A DNA stretch of 64,000 nucleotides from Candidatus Parabacteroides intestinigallinarum (GTDB lineage Bacteria > Bacteroidota > Bacteroidia > Bacteroidales > Tannerellaceae), in assembly GCA_019114945.1 (NCBI GenBank), contig DXEN01000054.1, forward strand, positions 61,386 through 125,385, read 5' to 3'. Shown piece after piece: positions 34,029 through 42,043 of this stretch; within the stretch, counting starts at the first letter, position 1, and every line of letters starts with the position of its first letter. The position numbers and the translations under genes were made by a program. The notes under the pieces are model-generated. The model was not told the origin of the DNA. It saw nothing but the letters and a program-made list of their open reading frames with translations, and did no database searches.

Positions 34029-34517
34029 ATGATTAAAATCGGTTTGCTCTCCGACACGCACGCCCATTGGGACGATAGATACGCCACCTATTTCGCGGAC
34101 CGCGACGAGATTTGGCACGCGGGCGACATCGGCTCCGAGGCATTGGCCGACCGGCTGGCGGCGTTGAAGCCCTTGCGGGCCGTGTACGGGAATATCGACG
34201 GGCAAGAGCTCCGCGCGCGCTTCCCGAAAGTAGCCTGTTTCCAAGTAGAGGAGACGCGGGTGATGATGACGCACATCGGCGGCTATCCGGGTCGCTATGC
34301 GCCGGAGATCCGTCCCCGGCTCTACGCCTTCCGTCCCGGCCTGTTCATCTCCGGCCATTCGCACATCCTGAAGGTGATGTTCGACAAGCGACTGGGCTGC
34401 CTGCACATCAACCCGGGCGCCGCCGGGCTCAGCGGCTTCCAGCGTGTCCGCACACTGGTACGCTTCACCATCGACGGACCGGCCATCAAGGATTTGGAGG
34501 TGGTGGAAATGCGGTAG
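34029..34517 (+). CDS. YfcE-type metallophosphodiesterase
   Basis: A 162-residue calcineurin-like protein: GLLSDTHAHWD, HAGDIGSEALADRL, YGNID, THIGGYPGRY, SGHSHILKV and HINPGAAG, all expected metal-binding motifs of the YfcE/MJ0936 phosphodiesterase group. It is cytoplasmic. Its natural substrate is not established for the family. The last 32 bases overlap the convergent membrane-protein gene. Confidence 0.9.
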   Translation: MIKIGLLSDTHAHWDDRYATYFADRDEIWHAGDIGSEALADRLAALKPLRAVYGNIDGQELRARFPKVACFQVEETRVMMTHIGGYPGRYAPEIRPRLYAFRPGLFISGHSHILKVMFDKRLGCLHINPGAAGLSGFQRVRTLVRFTIDGPAIKDLEVVEMR

Positions 34518-35607
34518 CCAGCACCGTGTTCCTCAGCAAGGGGAACTCTTGCACGAAGTATTCGCTGAAGATGCCGGAGGAGAGGTTCTCCTCGATTTGC
34601 TTGGGCGTCCATAGCTTGCCATCCCGGCGCTCGCAGCGCGCGAGCTGCTCTTCCGTGCGCAGGCGGATAATATAGAGGGAGACGAAATGCTTCACCTTCT
34701 CGTTCTCGAAGGTATAACGGATCAAGAGGCGCAACGGCAGCGACTTATCGCGCGCCAAGCTCCCGACCGTCTCTTTCAACGTGCTCGCCACGCTGTGCCG
34801 AAACAACACGTAGCTATGCATCGGATGGTCGATCGTGTCCGGGGAGACATATTCCTCCCTCGGGCGGCGCGCCAAATAAATCATCCCATTGAAAACCACC
34901 GCCACCCGCACGATGGGATGGCAATATTTCTTCGGCAGCGAGCGGCTCACCGAACGGGCGATGCAACCGATCACCTTCCCTTGATCGCCCAGCACCGGAA
35001 GCCACATCTCTTTCTGCAAATTCCCGTTCATCAACCACAAGCGAACCTGCTCATAAAAGAACACCAATACCCCGATCATCCATCCCAACTCCCAATTCAG
35101 GAAACGCTCCACGCGCATCGACCGCGCCGACTCGGGCAGGATGGCATAAAACAAGATCGCGAACAAATGAAGCGTATAAAGCCCCTGAAGGAGCTGCGCC
35201 AGGAAATAAGACTCGTTCAAGGCGGAGCGCACCGCGATCCGCCGATAGACGGGCCACTTGGAATCGCGGGCCCAGCGCAGGGCCGAATGCCTCGTGAAGC
35301 CACACAACGTCAGCATCACCACGAACAAGAGCTCGGCCACCAAGGGGGAATAGAGGAACAGCGTCGGCTCCACCTTGAGGAACAGGAAAATAGAATACAA
35401 CACGAACGTAGCCGCCACGGGAAGCAACAGGAACTGATAGACCCCTTTCTCCCGCAGCAGCCGGAACAAGGCGAAACAGCCGACGCAACACGACGCGCCG
35501 ACAACAAACGAAAGCAAATAAGAGAAGTAGTTGTTCAAGAACAAGAACAACAGCAAAGGCAATACGCCTATGGCTTGATTATCCAACTGTTTCCTGACAA
35601 CATTCAT
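34486..35607 (-). CDS. Membrane protein with C-terminal NUDIX-like domain
   Basis: A 373-residue protein with five or six hydrophobic spans in the first 190 residues (LLLFLFLNNYFSYLLSFVVG, LLLPVAATFVLYSIFLFL) and a soluble C-terminal half. That half begins KVIGCIARSVSRS and continues VRVAVVFNGMIYLARRP, which resembles the start of a NUDIX fold. The diagnostic GX5EX7REUXEE box is absent (HSVASTLKETVGSL at that place). It is therefore either a degenerate, non-hydrolytic NUDIX or something else. It follows lipA by 67 bases on the same strand. It ends in proline-rich FPPPPNP. Confidence 0.55.
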   Translation of the reverse strand: MNVVRKQLDNQAIGVLPLLLFLFLNNYFSYLLSFVVGASCCVGCFALFRLLREKGVYQFLLLPVAATFVLYSIFLFLKVEPTLFLYSPLVAELLFVVMLTLCGFTRHSALRWARDSKWPVYRRIAVRSALNESYFLAQLLQGLYTLHLFAILFYAILPESARSMRVERFLNWELGWMIGVLVFFYEQVRLWLMNGNLQKEMWLPVLGDQGKVIGCIARSVSRSLPKKYCHPIVRVAVVFNGMIYLARRPREEYVSPDTIDHPMHSYVLFRHSVASTLKETVGSLARDKSLPLRLLIRYTFENEKVKHFVSLYIIRLRTEEQLARCERRDGKLWTPKQIEENLSSGIFSEYFVQEFPLLRNTVLATAFPPPPNP

Positions 35608-35674
35608 AACTCCGTTCCTTTAACGTTCCGCTGTTTATTATAAGAACAAACGCGGAAAGAGAAAGGTTCGGACC

Positions 35675-36520
35675 TCAAACATGCTTTTCGGCATGATACG
35701 ACGAACGCACGAGCGGCGCGCTCTCCACATGGCGGAAGCCCTTCGCCAGCGCCATTCGTTTATAAGCCTCGAAGCGCTCGGGCGTCACATACTCCACCAC
35801 CGGGATGTTCTTCCGCGAGGGACGCAGATACTGCCCGATGGTCAACACGCTGACGCCAACGGCCCGGGTGTCGTCCATCAGCTCCAGCACCTCCGCCTCG
35901 GTCTCGCCCAGGCCTACCATGATTCCCGTTTTCGCCACCACGCCCCGCTCCGCGACGCGCCGCAACACCGAGAGGCTTACCTCGTACCTCGCCGCGCTAC
36001 GCACCGACGGGCTGACGCGACGCACCGTCTCCATATTGTGGGAGATAATCTCCGGACCAGCGTCCACCACGGCATCCACCAGCTCCAGGCGCCCCTGGAA
36101 GTCGGGTATCAGCACCTCCACCGTCGTCCGCGGGTTCCGCTCCTTAATCGCCCGGATGGTACGCGCCCAATGCGCCGCCCCCAGGTCCGGCAAATCATCC
36201 CGGTCCACCGAGGTGATCACCGCGTGCCTCAACCCCATCAGGCGGATACTCTCCGCCACGTTCTCGGGCTCGTCCGGGTCCAAGGGCAGCGGCTTGCCCG
36301 TCAAGGTATTGCAAAAGCGGCACGAGCGTGTGCATATCTCGCCGCCAATCATGAAAGTCGCCGTCCCCCGGCTCCAGCACTCGCCCTGGTTCGGGCATTT
36401 CCCGCTCACGCAAATCGTATGCAGGCAACGCGACTCCACGATCCGTCTCGTCTCCGCGAAACGCTCGTTCCCGCCCAGGCGGATCTTCAGCCAATCCGGC
36501 TTCCGTACATGTTCCCCCAT
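35675..36520 (-). CDS. lipA: Lipoyl synthase
   Basis: A 281-residue radical-SAM enzyme that inserts two sulfurs into protein-bound octanoyl groups, maturing the lipoyl domains of 2-oxoacid dehydrogenases and the glycine cleavage H protein. The auxiliary cluster motif is CVSGKCPNQGEC and the radical-SAM cluster is CTRSCRFCNT. The ending RSSYHAEKH carries the conserved RSSYHA. It starts 3 bases after the DPP-IV stop, so the two genes are coupled. It supports GcvP's complex, encoded 21 kb away. Confidence 0.96.
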   Translation of the reverse strand: MGEHVRKPDWLKIRLGGNERFAETRRIVESRCLHTICVSGKCPNQGECWSRGTATFMIGGEICTRSCRFCNTLTGKPLPLDPDEPENVAESIRLMGLRHAVITSVDRDDLPDLGAAHWARTIRAIKERNPRTTVEVLIPDFQGRLELVDAVVDAGPEIISHNMETVRRVSPSVRSAARYEVSLSVLRRVAERGVVAKTGIMVGLGETEAEVLELMDDTRAVGVSVLTIGQYLRPSRKNIPVVEYVTPERFEAYKRMALAKGFRHVESAPLVRSSYHAEKHV

Positions 36521-36523
36521 CGC

Positions 36524-38698
36524 CTACAAGTTCTTGAACAGGTAATTCGACAATTTCGTATAGAGGTGATAACGGGTGTTGCCGCCCGCGATGCTATGGT
36601 TCCGGTCCTTATAGACGTGCATATCGAAATCCTTGTTGGCCTGCACCAGCGCCTCGGCGTACTCCATCGTTTGCATGAAATGCACGTTATCGTCCGCCGT
36701 GCCATGCACCAACAGCAACTTGCCCCGCAACTCCTTGGCCCTGCGGAGCGGCGAGGTGGCGTCGTAGCCCTCGAAGTTCTCTTGCGGCGTACGCATGAAA
36801 CGCTCCGTATAAACCGTATCGTAGTAGCGCCAGTCCGTCGGCGGAGCCACGGCGATGCCCACCTTGAAGGTGCCCTCGCCCACGGTCAGCGCCATCAGCG
36901 TATTATACCCGCCGAAGCTCCAGCCCCAGATGGCGATACGCTCCTTGTCGATATAAGGCAGCTCGCCCAAGGCCCGCGCCGCCTCCACCTGGTCTCTCGA
37001 CTCCAGCTCGCCCATCCGGAGGTACGTGCATTTGCGGAACGCCTCGCCGCGCGCGCCCGTGCCGCGGCCATCCACGCACACCACGATAATGCCGTTGGCC
37101 ACCAAATATTGCTCCCAATCGAACTCATATTGATCCAGCACCTCTTGCGAGTTGGGCCCGCTGTATTGCGTCATCAGCACCGGGTATTTCTTCGAGGGGT
37201 CGAAATCCACCGGTTTCATGATCCAGGCGTTCAGCTCGTAGTCCGAGGCGGTATGAATCGTGGTAAACTCCTTCCGCGCGACCGCGTACTCGCCCAGGCG
37301 GCTCCGCAAGGCGGCGTTGTCTTGCAGGACGCGTAGCTCTTTCCGGCTCCTCGTCTCGTTCACCGTGATCCGCATCGGCGTGCTGGCGTTGGTATAATAA
37401 TTCGTATAGTAAGCGAAATTGGCGCTGAACACGGCGTGATTCATTCCCGTGGCGGTAGACAACCTCGTCTTCACGCCCTTCGCGTCCACCTTATACACCG
37501 AGCGGCGTATCGGGCTCTCCTCGGCGGACTCGTAATAGAAGCTGTTCGTCTTCTCGTCCACGCCCAGGAAGGCGGTCACGTCCCAGTTGCCCTTCGTCAC
37601 CTGCCGCCTCAGCACGCCTGTCGGCGAGTAAAGGTAGATATGCGCGTAGCCATCCTGCTCGCTCACGTAGGTGAAGCCGTCGTCCAGGAAATGGATCGAG
37701 CTAAGCCATTCCGAATCCACGTAACACTTGTTCTCGTCGCGCAAGATGAGGCGGAACACGCCGCTCTTCGGGTTGGCGTAATACATATTGAGCACGTTCT
37801 GCTGGCGGTTCAGCACCATCACCGCCAACTGGCTCGCGTCGCGGGTGAAGGCGATACGGGGGATGTACAAATCGCCCTCCAAGGGCACCCGCAACGCCTT
37901 GGTATCGCGCGTCTCCACGCGATACGCGTGTACCGATACCTTCGAGTTCCTCTCGCCCGCCTTCGGATACTTATAAGTATAGAGACCCGGATAATAACCG
38001 TCGCCATACATCTGCATCGCGTACTCCGGCACCTCCGACTCGTCCGAGCGCACGAACGCCAGGTACTCGCTATCCGGCGACCACGCCATCAGGTTCGTCA
38101 CGGCGAACTCCTCCTCGTACACCCAGTCCGTGATGCCGTTCAGTATCTTATTCACCTCGCCATCCTTCGTCACCTGCACCTCGGTATCGTAGTCGAACTT
38201 CCGGATCCAGATATTATTGTCGCGCACATAGGCGCACATCCTGCCATCCGGCGAGAAGGTAGGTATCATCTGCTTGCCCGGCGCGTCCGAGATAGGCTTC
38301 ACGTAATTGCGACGCACGTCGTAATCGTACACCTTCGCCCGGAACGAGCGTCGATAGATAGGCTCCTTCTCCCGCCAAATCAGGATGTGATGCCCCGTGC
38401 TACTGATGGTGTAGCCCTCGAAATCCGTAAAGGGGCACTCGCGGGCCTTACGGGCGTCGAACAACGTATCCACGGGATTGCCCGTCCGGTACGCGTATTT
38501 GATAATCATGCTTCTATCCTCACTCATCGCCGTGTAATGCTCGCCATCCGGCAAGGAACGCATCTCCCCCACCGCCGTCACCTGACGGAATTTTCCATCC
38601 GTAATCTCTTTCAGTTCCACACGCTTGCCCCCATTCTGGGCGCCCGCGCTACCCAGCATCACCGCCGCGAGCAACACGCTCCATCCTAATCGCTTCAT
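36524..38698 (-). CDS. S9 family dipeptidyl peptidase IV-like protein
   Basis: A 724-residue secreted serine peptidase. The signal peptide is MKRLGWSVLLAAVMLGSAGA. An eight-bladed propeller (about residues 60-480) precedes an alpha/beta-hydrolase domain with the nucleophile motif GWSFGGYNTL, Asp in HGTADDNVHF and His in DRNHSIAGG. VYEEEF is the propeller double-Glu motif that binds the substrate N-terminus in DPP-IV. It removes X-Pro dipeptides in the periplasm, serving protein catabolism. A TATCTTCG -7 box lies at 38749-38742. Confidence 0.93.
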   Translation of the reverse strand: MKRLGWSVLLAAVMLGSAGAQNGGKRVELKEITDGKFRQVTAVGEMRSLPDGEHYTAMSEDRSMIIKYAYRTGNPVDTLFDARKARECPFTDFEGYTISSTGHHILIWREKEPIYRRSFRAKVYDYDVRRNYVKPISDAPGKQMIPTFSPDGRMCAYVRDNNIWIRKFDYDTEVQVTKDGEVNKILNGITDWVYEEEFAVTNLMAWSPDSEYLAFVRSDESEVPEYAMQMYGDGYYPGLYTYKYPKAGERNSKVSVHAYRVETRDTKALRVPLEGDLYIPRIAFTRDASQLAVMVLNRQQNVLNMYYANPKSGVFRLILRDENKCYVDSEWLSSIHFLDDGFTYVSEQDGYAHIYLYSPTGVLRRQVTKGNWDVTAFLGVDEKTNSFYYESAEESPIRRSVYKVDAKGVKTRLSTATGMNHAVFSANFAYYTNYYTNASTPMRITVNETRSRKELRVLQDNAALRSRLGEYAVARKEFTTIHTASDYELNAWIMKPVDFDPSKKYPVLMTQYSGPNSQEVLDQYEFDWEQYLVANGIIVVCVDGRGTGARGEAFRKCTYLRMGELESRDQVEAARALGELPYIDKERIAIWGWSFGGYNTLMALTVGEGTFKVGIAVAPPTDWRYYDTVYTERFMRTPQENFEGYDATSPLRRAKELRGKLLLVHGTADDNVHFMQTMEYAEALVQANKDFDMHVYKDRNHSIAGGNTRYHLYTKLSNYLFKNL

Positions 38699-38741
38699 AT
38701 CGCTATATCGTTTTTACACTATTATTTCACTCTTCGTCTCG

Positions 38742-38749
38742 CGAAGATA
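38742..38749 (-). promoter_or_regulatory. -7 box of the DPP-IV/lipA unit
   Basis: TATCTTCG on the minus strand, 43 bases before ATG 38698. Beyond it is a degenerate tandem AATTACGAGTTA repeat (38753-38788). Confidence 0.55.
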
Positions 38750-38816
38750 CACAATTACGAGTTATGAATTACGAGTTACCAATTACGATTTTTAGTCTTA
38801 GCCACTTTAACGGGAA

Positions 38817-38882
38817 AGACACATACGTGCGCGGGCAATTTAACATACGTGCGTGGGCAAAGACACGTACGTGCGTTGACCG
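38817..38882 (+). repeat. 22-bp array C
   Basis: Three units exactly 22 bases apart, core CACATACGTGCG / AACATACGTGCG / CACGTACGTGCG at 38820, 38842 and 38864, each followed by a GGGCAA-like spacer (the last is degenerate). It matches array D in inverted orientation. Confidence 0.75.
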
Positions 38883-38946
38883 GAGAAGATAGGTGCCTAT
38901 AACCAACCCTATTTGTGTCATAGCTTCAATATTTAAAATGATATAC

Positions 38947-39059
38947 CTATCAGACCCGTGGCTTGCGCCTGCCTTGATGAGGCATGATAATAAAAAGTGC
39001 TCGGTTCGCGGGATTGGTGATGAAAATCGCTCTATATTTGTAGAATAACCGGAAAAAGG
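38947..39059 (+). repeat. 113-bp promoter cassette, copy 1
   Basis: This 113-base segment recurs in reverse complement at 55097-55209 with 6 substitutions and no gaps. It starts CTATCAGACCC, contains the small hairpin TGCCTTGATGAGGCA and a -7 box TATATTTG (39033-39040), and ends CGGAAAAAGG. It drives the phosphatase gene. The sequences just outside the two copies are unrelated. Confidence 0.85.
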
Positions 39060-39074
39060 GCTTTTTTATTATTT

Positions 39075-39563
39075 ATGAGAGGTATGGAAAGGAAGTATCA
39101 AATTTGTTTCGTGTGCTCGGGCAACGCCTGCCGCTCGCCGTTCGCCGAGTGCGTGATGCGTGCGTTGCTGTCGCGGGCGGGCTTGATGGGAATTGAGGTT
39201 AGTTCGGCGGGTACGATTGAGTGGGGCAGGAATCCAAGGGATCCGATGATGACGAGGATTGCCAAGGAGATGGGTTACGAGTTGACGGGCGAGACGACTT
39301 GCGTGACCCGCGAATCGCTTTGGGAGGCTGATAGCATAGTCGTTTTCAGCCGGCACCACCGGGATGCCGTCACTCGTGTGTTGGATTATGCCCATTGGAA
39401 TCGGATTATTTTGTTTAGCCAGCTCGCTTTCGGCACCGACGAGGAGATAGAGGACCCGAATTACCAGACCGAGGCTGTCTATCGCCGCGTCGCCTCGCGG
39501 ATTGAGGACGGTTGCCGGTGGCTTGTCGATTGTTGGAGGCGATGCCCGCCTCCTATCCGATGA
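39075..39563 (+). CDS. Low-molecular-weight protein-tyrosine phosphatase
   Basis: A 162-residue phosphatase starting at ATG 39075 or, judging by the duplicated leader, at ATG 39084 (MERKYQICFVCSG). The active-site loop CSGNACRS follows the C-X5-R pattern near the N-terminus, and EDPNYQ supplies the general-acid Asp (usually DP in this family). LMW-PTPs dephosphorylate protein Tyr or Arg and often control polysaccharide export kinases, but no kinase lies nearby. The gene is isolated between inverted 22-bp arrays C and D and uses the duplicated 113-bp promoter, so it may be a transposable cassette. Confidence 0.88.
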   Translation: MRGMERKYQICFVCSGNACRSPFAECVMRALLSRAGLMGIEVSSAGTIEWGRNPRDPMMTRIAKEMGYELTGETTCVTRESLWEADSIVVFSRHHRDAVTRVLDYAHWNRIILFSQLAFGTDEEIEDPNYQTEAVYRRVASRIEDGCRWLVDCWRRCPPPIR

Positions 39564-39582
39564 TTAGGGGAATAGGAGGGGG

Positions 39583-39670
39583 GCACCTATGTTCTCCGGA
39601 TCGCGCACGTAGGTGAAATCGCTAACGCACCTATGTGAGTTTGCCAACGCACCTATGTGTCTTTAATAGT
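39583..39670 (-). repeat. 22-bp array D, inverted relative to C
   Basis: GCACCTATGTT, GCACGTAGGTG, GCACCTATGTG and GCACCTATGTG start at 39583, 39605, 39627 and 39649: four units with an exact 22-base period. Reverse-complemented, the third unit reads GGCAAACTCACATAGGTGCG, aligning with array C's GGCAAAGACACGTACGTGCG. Confidence 0.8.
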
Positions 39671-40025
39671 ACACATAATAGTCGACCTTGATATCGTTCT
39701 CCACGAAGAAATGGGAAATGGCGAAGTCGGCGACGTATTTGTCCTTTCGGAAGCGTCTGTACATTTTGTAGATCAGCTCCTTTCCGCTTCTCGCTTTCAT
39801 AAGTGTCATCAGTTTTTGGGTATTTGCCTCGTCGAGGTCCCAATTCATTTCCACACGACCGTCTCGCGATCGCTCGAAATCCTCCTCGGCGCCCCAATTG
39901 ATTTTTTGCATATCCAATTTCTTGTGGCGATAAGAGAGTATGATGAGGGTTCCCACTTTTTTGGGAGGATCCTCCGCCGCGTCGTTCCAAAGCAACGCTT
40001 GGTAAATCATCTTGTCTTTGTCCAT
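39663..40025 (-). CDS. Hypothetical protein, 120 residues
   Basis: A soluble protein starting MDKDKMIYQALLWNDAAEDP and ending DIKVDYYVYY. No domain is recognised. It is rich in Lys, Asp and Tyr, with a charged middle (MNWDLDEANTQKLMTLMKAR). The stop lies within the last unit of array D. The 41 bases upstream separate it from the lipoprotein gene on the same strand, so it may end a three-gene operon (41808 to 39663) that is AT-richer than its surroundings. No function is proposed. Confidence 0.6.
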   Translation of the reverse strand: MDKDKMIYQALLWNDAAEDPPKKVGTLIILSYRHKKLDMQKINWGAEEDFERSRDGRVEMNWDLDEANTQKLMTLMKARSGKELIYKMYRRFRKDKYVADFAISHFFVENDIKVDYYVYY

Positions 40026-40066
40026 GGCTGATGTGTTATGTACGTATTCGATTTTGTTTTCATCAA

Positions 40067-40639
40067 CTATTTGATTTCAAATTCCGCGTTCAGTTCTATG
40101 TCCTCTCTTCCCGTATGAAACGATTTACGTATCCGGTATTTCCCTTGGGGCAGATAATAATCCCTGCCGACAGGGAAACGAAAACAGTAAAGCAAGGGCG
40201 CCTTTTCCTTCGCGAAAGCGTCATCTTGCCAAGAAATGTCACCTTTTGTTTTCGCCATCGCCCATTCTGCCCCGTTCCATTGTTCCAATACCCAACCTCT
40301 TCCATACATGAGGAAATCGGACGTAGGGTTCGTCACGAATACATTGATGGTTTGTGCATTCTCCCAATAAGCGGTCCGCTCAGTCCACATCGAGACAGGT
40401 TTGTCCTTATACTCGTCCGGCAAGTTTTGGACATACCAAAGGTAGCATTCTGGTGTGTCATAGACGATGGTGTCTTCTTTATCAGCCGATGAAACCCGGA
40501 TGCTTGTGACCGTATCGCCTCCACCGATGATGGCCAATCCCTTGTCCGGTGTCGCTTCCGGTTGGAACAGTTGCCGCTTGCGGGTGCAACTGAGGCAAAT
40601 GATGCTTGATAGTGTCACGAATAAGATAATCGTTTTCAT
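40067..40639 (-). CDS. Lipoprotein with Ig-like (Big_14-type) domain
   Basis: A 190-residue protein with signal peptide and lipobox MKTIILFVTLSSIICLSC. The second half (TINVFVTNPTSDFLMYGRGWVLEQWNGAEW, here cut to YGRGWVLEQWNGAEW, then PQGKYRIRKSFH) fits the bacterial Ig-like domain PF20251 pattern, in which a Tyr/Gly-rich strand precedes a description of a wound-on weight. The assignment is by pattern only. It probably sits on the outer membrane facing the periplasm. The start overlaps the stop of the upstream gene by 4 bases (ATGA). Confidence 0.65.
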   Translation of the reverse strand: MKTIILFVTLSSIICLSCTRKRQLFQPEATPDKGLAIIGGGDTVTSIRVSSADKEDTIVYDTPECYLWYVQNLPDEYKDKPVSMWTERTAYWENAQTINVFVTNPTSDFLMYGRGWVLEQWNGAEWAMAKTKGDISWQDDAFAKEKAPLLYCFRFPVGRDYYLPQGKYRIRKSFHTGREDIELNAEFEIK

Positions 40640-41808
40640 TGTATGTTTTCTCCTTTTCTAAAAATGATAGGTATAGTCCATACGGATTCCCGGTATTCTC
40701 CTTTTCCGTAATAATTGATGGTCGGAGTCCAGCGGGGCATTTCTCGGATGATTTCCAATACTTGGTTATCCCAATCCTCGATACCGCAGCTTCGCAGGAC
40801 TTTGGTTTCATATACTTCTCCATACGAGTTAATCCGCACCGTATAGATGCCTCTCGCCTGCTGCTTGTTTCCCAGCGGTGCCGGGTCGTACACTAGCCGT
40901 TGGGTGATATATTCTTGCGCAGACCATGGTTTCCCTTCTTGAAAATAAGAGATTGCTTCCCATTCAACGAAGCACTGTTTCAATTCTTCTTCCGCGATGC
41001 TGTCCGCCTTCACCCTGTCCCTGTAATGTTGAGGTAAGAAAGGTACATATACCGTATAGAAACATTCCATCCGCTTGCCGTCCTTGTCCCTGCATGGTAA
41101 GCAATGCGGCAATTCCCTTGTCAGTCGGACAACTTCTTTGTCGAAATCTTTATGAAAGGAGGTCAAAATGTTGATGTCGCATGGCAACCCTAATGTGTCG
41201 ATAGAGAACATCGCTATGGAGTATCCGGCTTGGTTCTTCTTCAACTGTTGTTCGGGATATATCATTTGGGAAGTGAAATACTTTTCCAAATCATAATTCC
41301 ATATTGCCCATCGGGGCGGCTCTATGGCAGACAGGTCTTTAAATGGCTTTCCTGACCTGTCCAAAACACCCAAGTTCCAAATGTTATCTGCACGCCAAAT
41401 GCTATCCAAACGTTTTTCATTCTTCCGTTGTCCTTGTAAGCTATTATCTGTTATACATCTGACAAGGCCGACACCGACAGTCAACGTGTCGGGCAGATAT
41501 TGAAAGACCAATGTGTTGTCGGTCAGCTCTTTGATAATGTGATTTCCCCTTGATTCAAAAACTTTGATAGTATCATCGCATAGAGAATAAGAATGAAAAG
41601 TTTCTGTTCTTTTACCATCATACAAAAAGACGCTTCTCCATCCTGCGTCGCGAAATTCCATTTCCATAGTATATTGCTTGTCTTGGGGTAATTGCACTTT
41701 CCATACCTTGTTTTCCAGCAATGCGGACATATCTGCATAGTTGCCATTTTGGGCGGAAAGTCCGCCTATAACAACCCATAAGAGCAATATGTACAGAAAC
41801 TTTCTCAT
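40636..41808 (-). CDS. Secreted protein with two TonB-C-terminal-like domains
   Basis: A 390-residue protein with signal peptide (MRKFLYILLLWVVIGGLSAQ). After an N-terminal beta-rich part of about 130 residues come two repeats that look like the energy-transducing TonB C-terminal fold. Repeat one holds YSIAMFSIDTLGLPCDI with VVRLTRELPHCLPCRDKDG. Repeat two holds GIYTVRINSYGEVYETKVL with VLEIIREMPRWTPTINYYG. There is no membrane-spanning Pro-rich TonB stem, so it is not a classical TonB. It is the first gene of the AT-rich cluster. The function is unknown; a periplasmic binding role is a guess. Confidence 0.65.
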   Translation of the reverse strand: MRKFLYILLLWVVIGGLSAQNGNYADMSALLENKVWKVQLPQDKQYTMEMEFRDAGWRSVFLYDGKRTETFHSYSLCDDTIKVFESRGNHIIKELTDNTLVFQYLPDTLTVGVGLVRCITDNSLQGQRKNEKRLDSIWRADNIWNLGVLDRSGKPFKDLSAIEPPRWAIWNYDLEKYFTSQMIYPEQQLKKNQAGYSIAMFSIDTLGLPCDINILTSFHKDFDKEVVRLTRELPHCLPCRDKDGKRMECFYTVYVPFLPQHYRDRVKADSIAEEELKQCFVEWEAISYFQEGKPWSAQEYITQRLVYDPAPLGNKQQARGIYTVRINSYGEVYETKVLRSCGIEDWDNQVLEIIREMPRWTPTINYYGKGEYRESVWTIPIIFRKGENIQ

Positions 41809-41986
41809 CCTATTATCTTAATAGCATTCAAAGATAACGAAAAGAATGGTTAAGACGGACTTGTTGGCGAGATTAATAGATATTTATTGTTGGAGAACGG
41901 GCGGATAGAGGAAGAATACACGCCCAATAATCGTTAATGCGCTGTATATTTTCTTGTGGAAACTTTTCTCGTTGGATTTAATAATT

Positions 41987-41994
41987 TACTTTTG
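41987..41994 (+). promoter_or_regulatory. -7 box before the CoA-disulfide-reductase-like gene
   Basis: TACTTTTG fits TAnnTTTG. TTTT (41964-41967) stands at the -33 position with a 19-base spacer. The ATG is at 42044. Confidence 0.55.
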
Positions 41995-42043
41995 CGAAAG
42001 TTTCTAATGGAAAATAATAGTAACAAGGAAAAAGAATAGTCGT

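Noticed and set aside
34687-35643. Long plus-strand ORFs opposite real genes (for example 34687-35643, 13498-14706, 36 kb region)
   Set aside because: They mirror conserved genes on the other strand and show Arg/His/Gln-rich low-information protein, as expected in GC-rich DNA.
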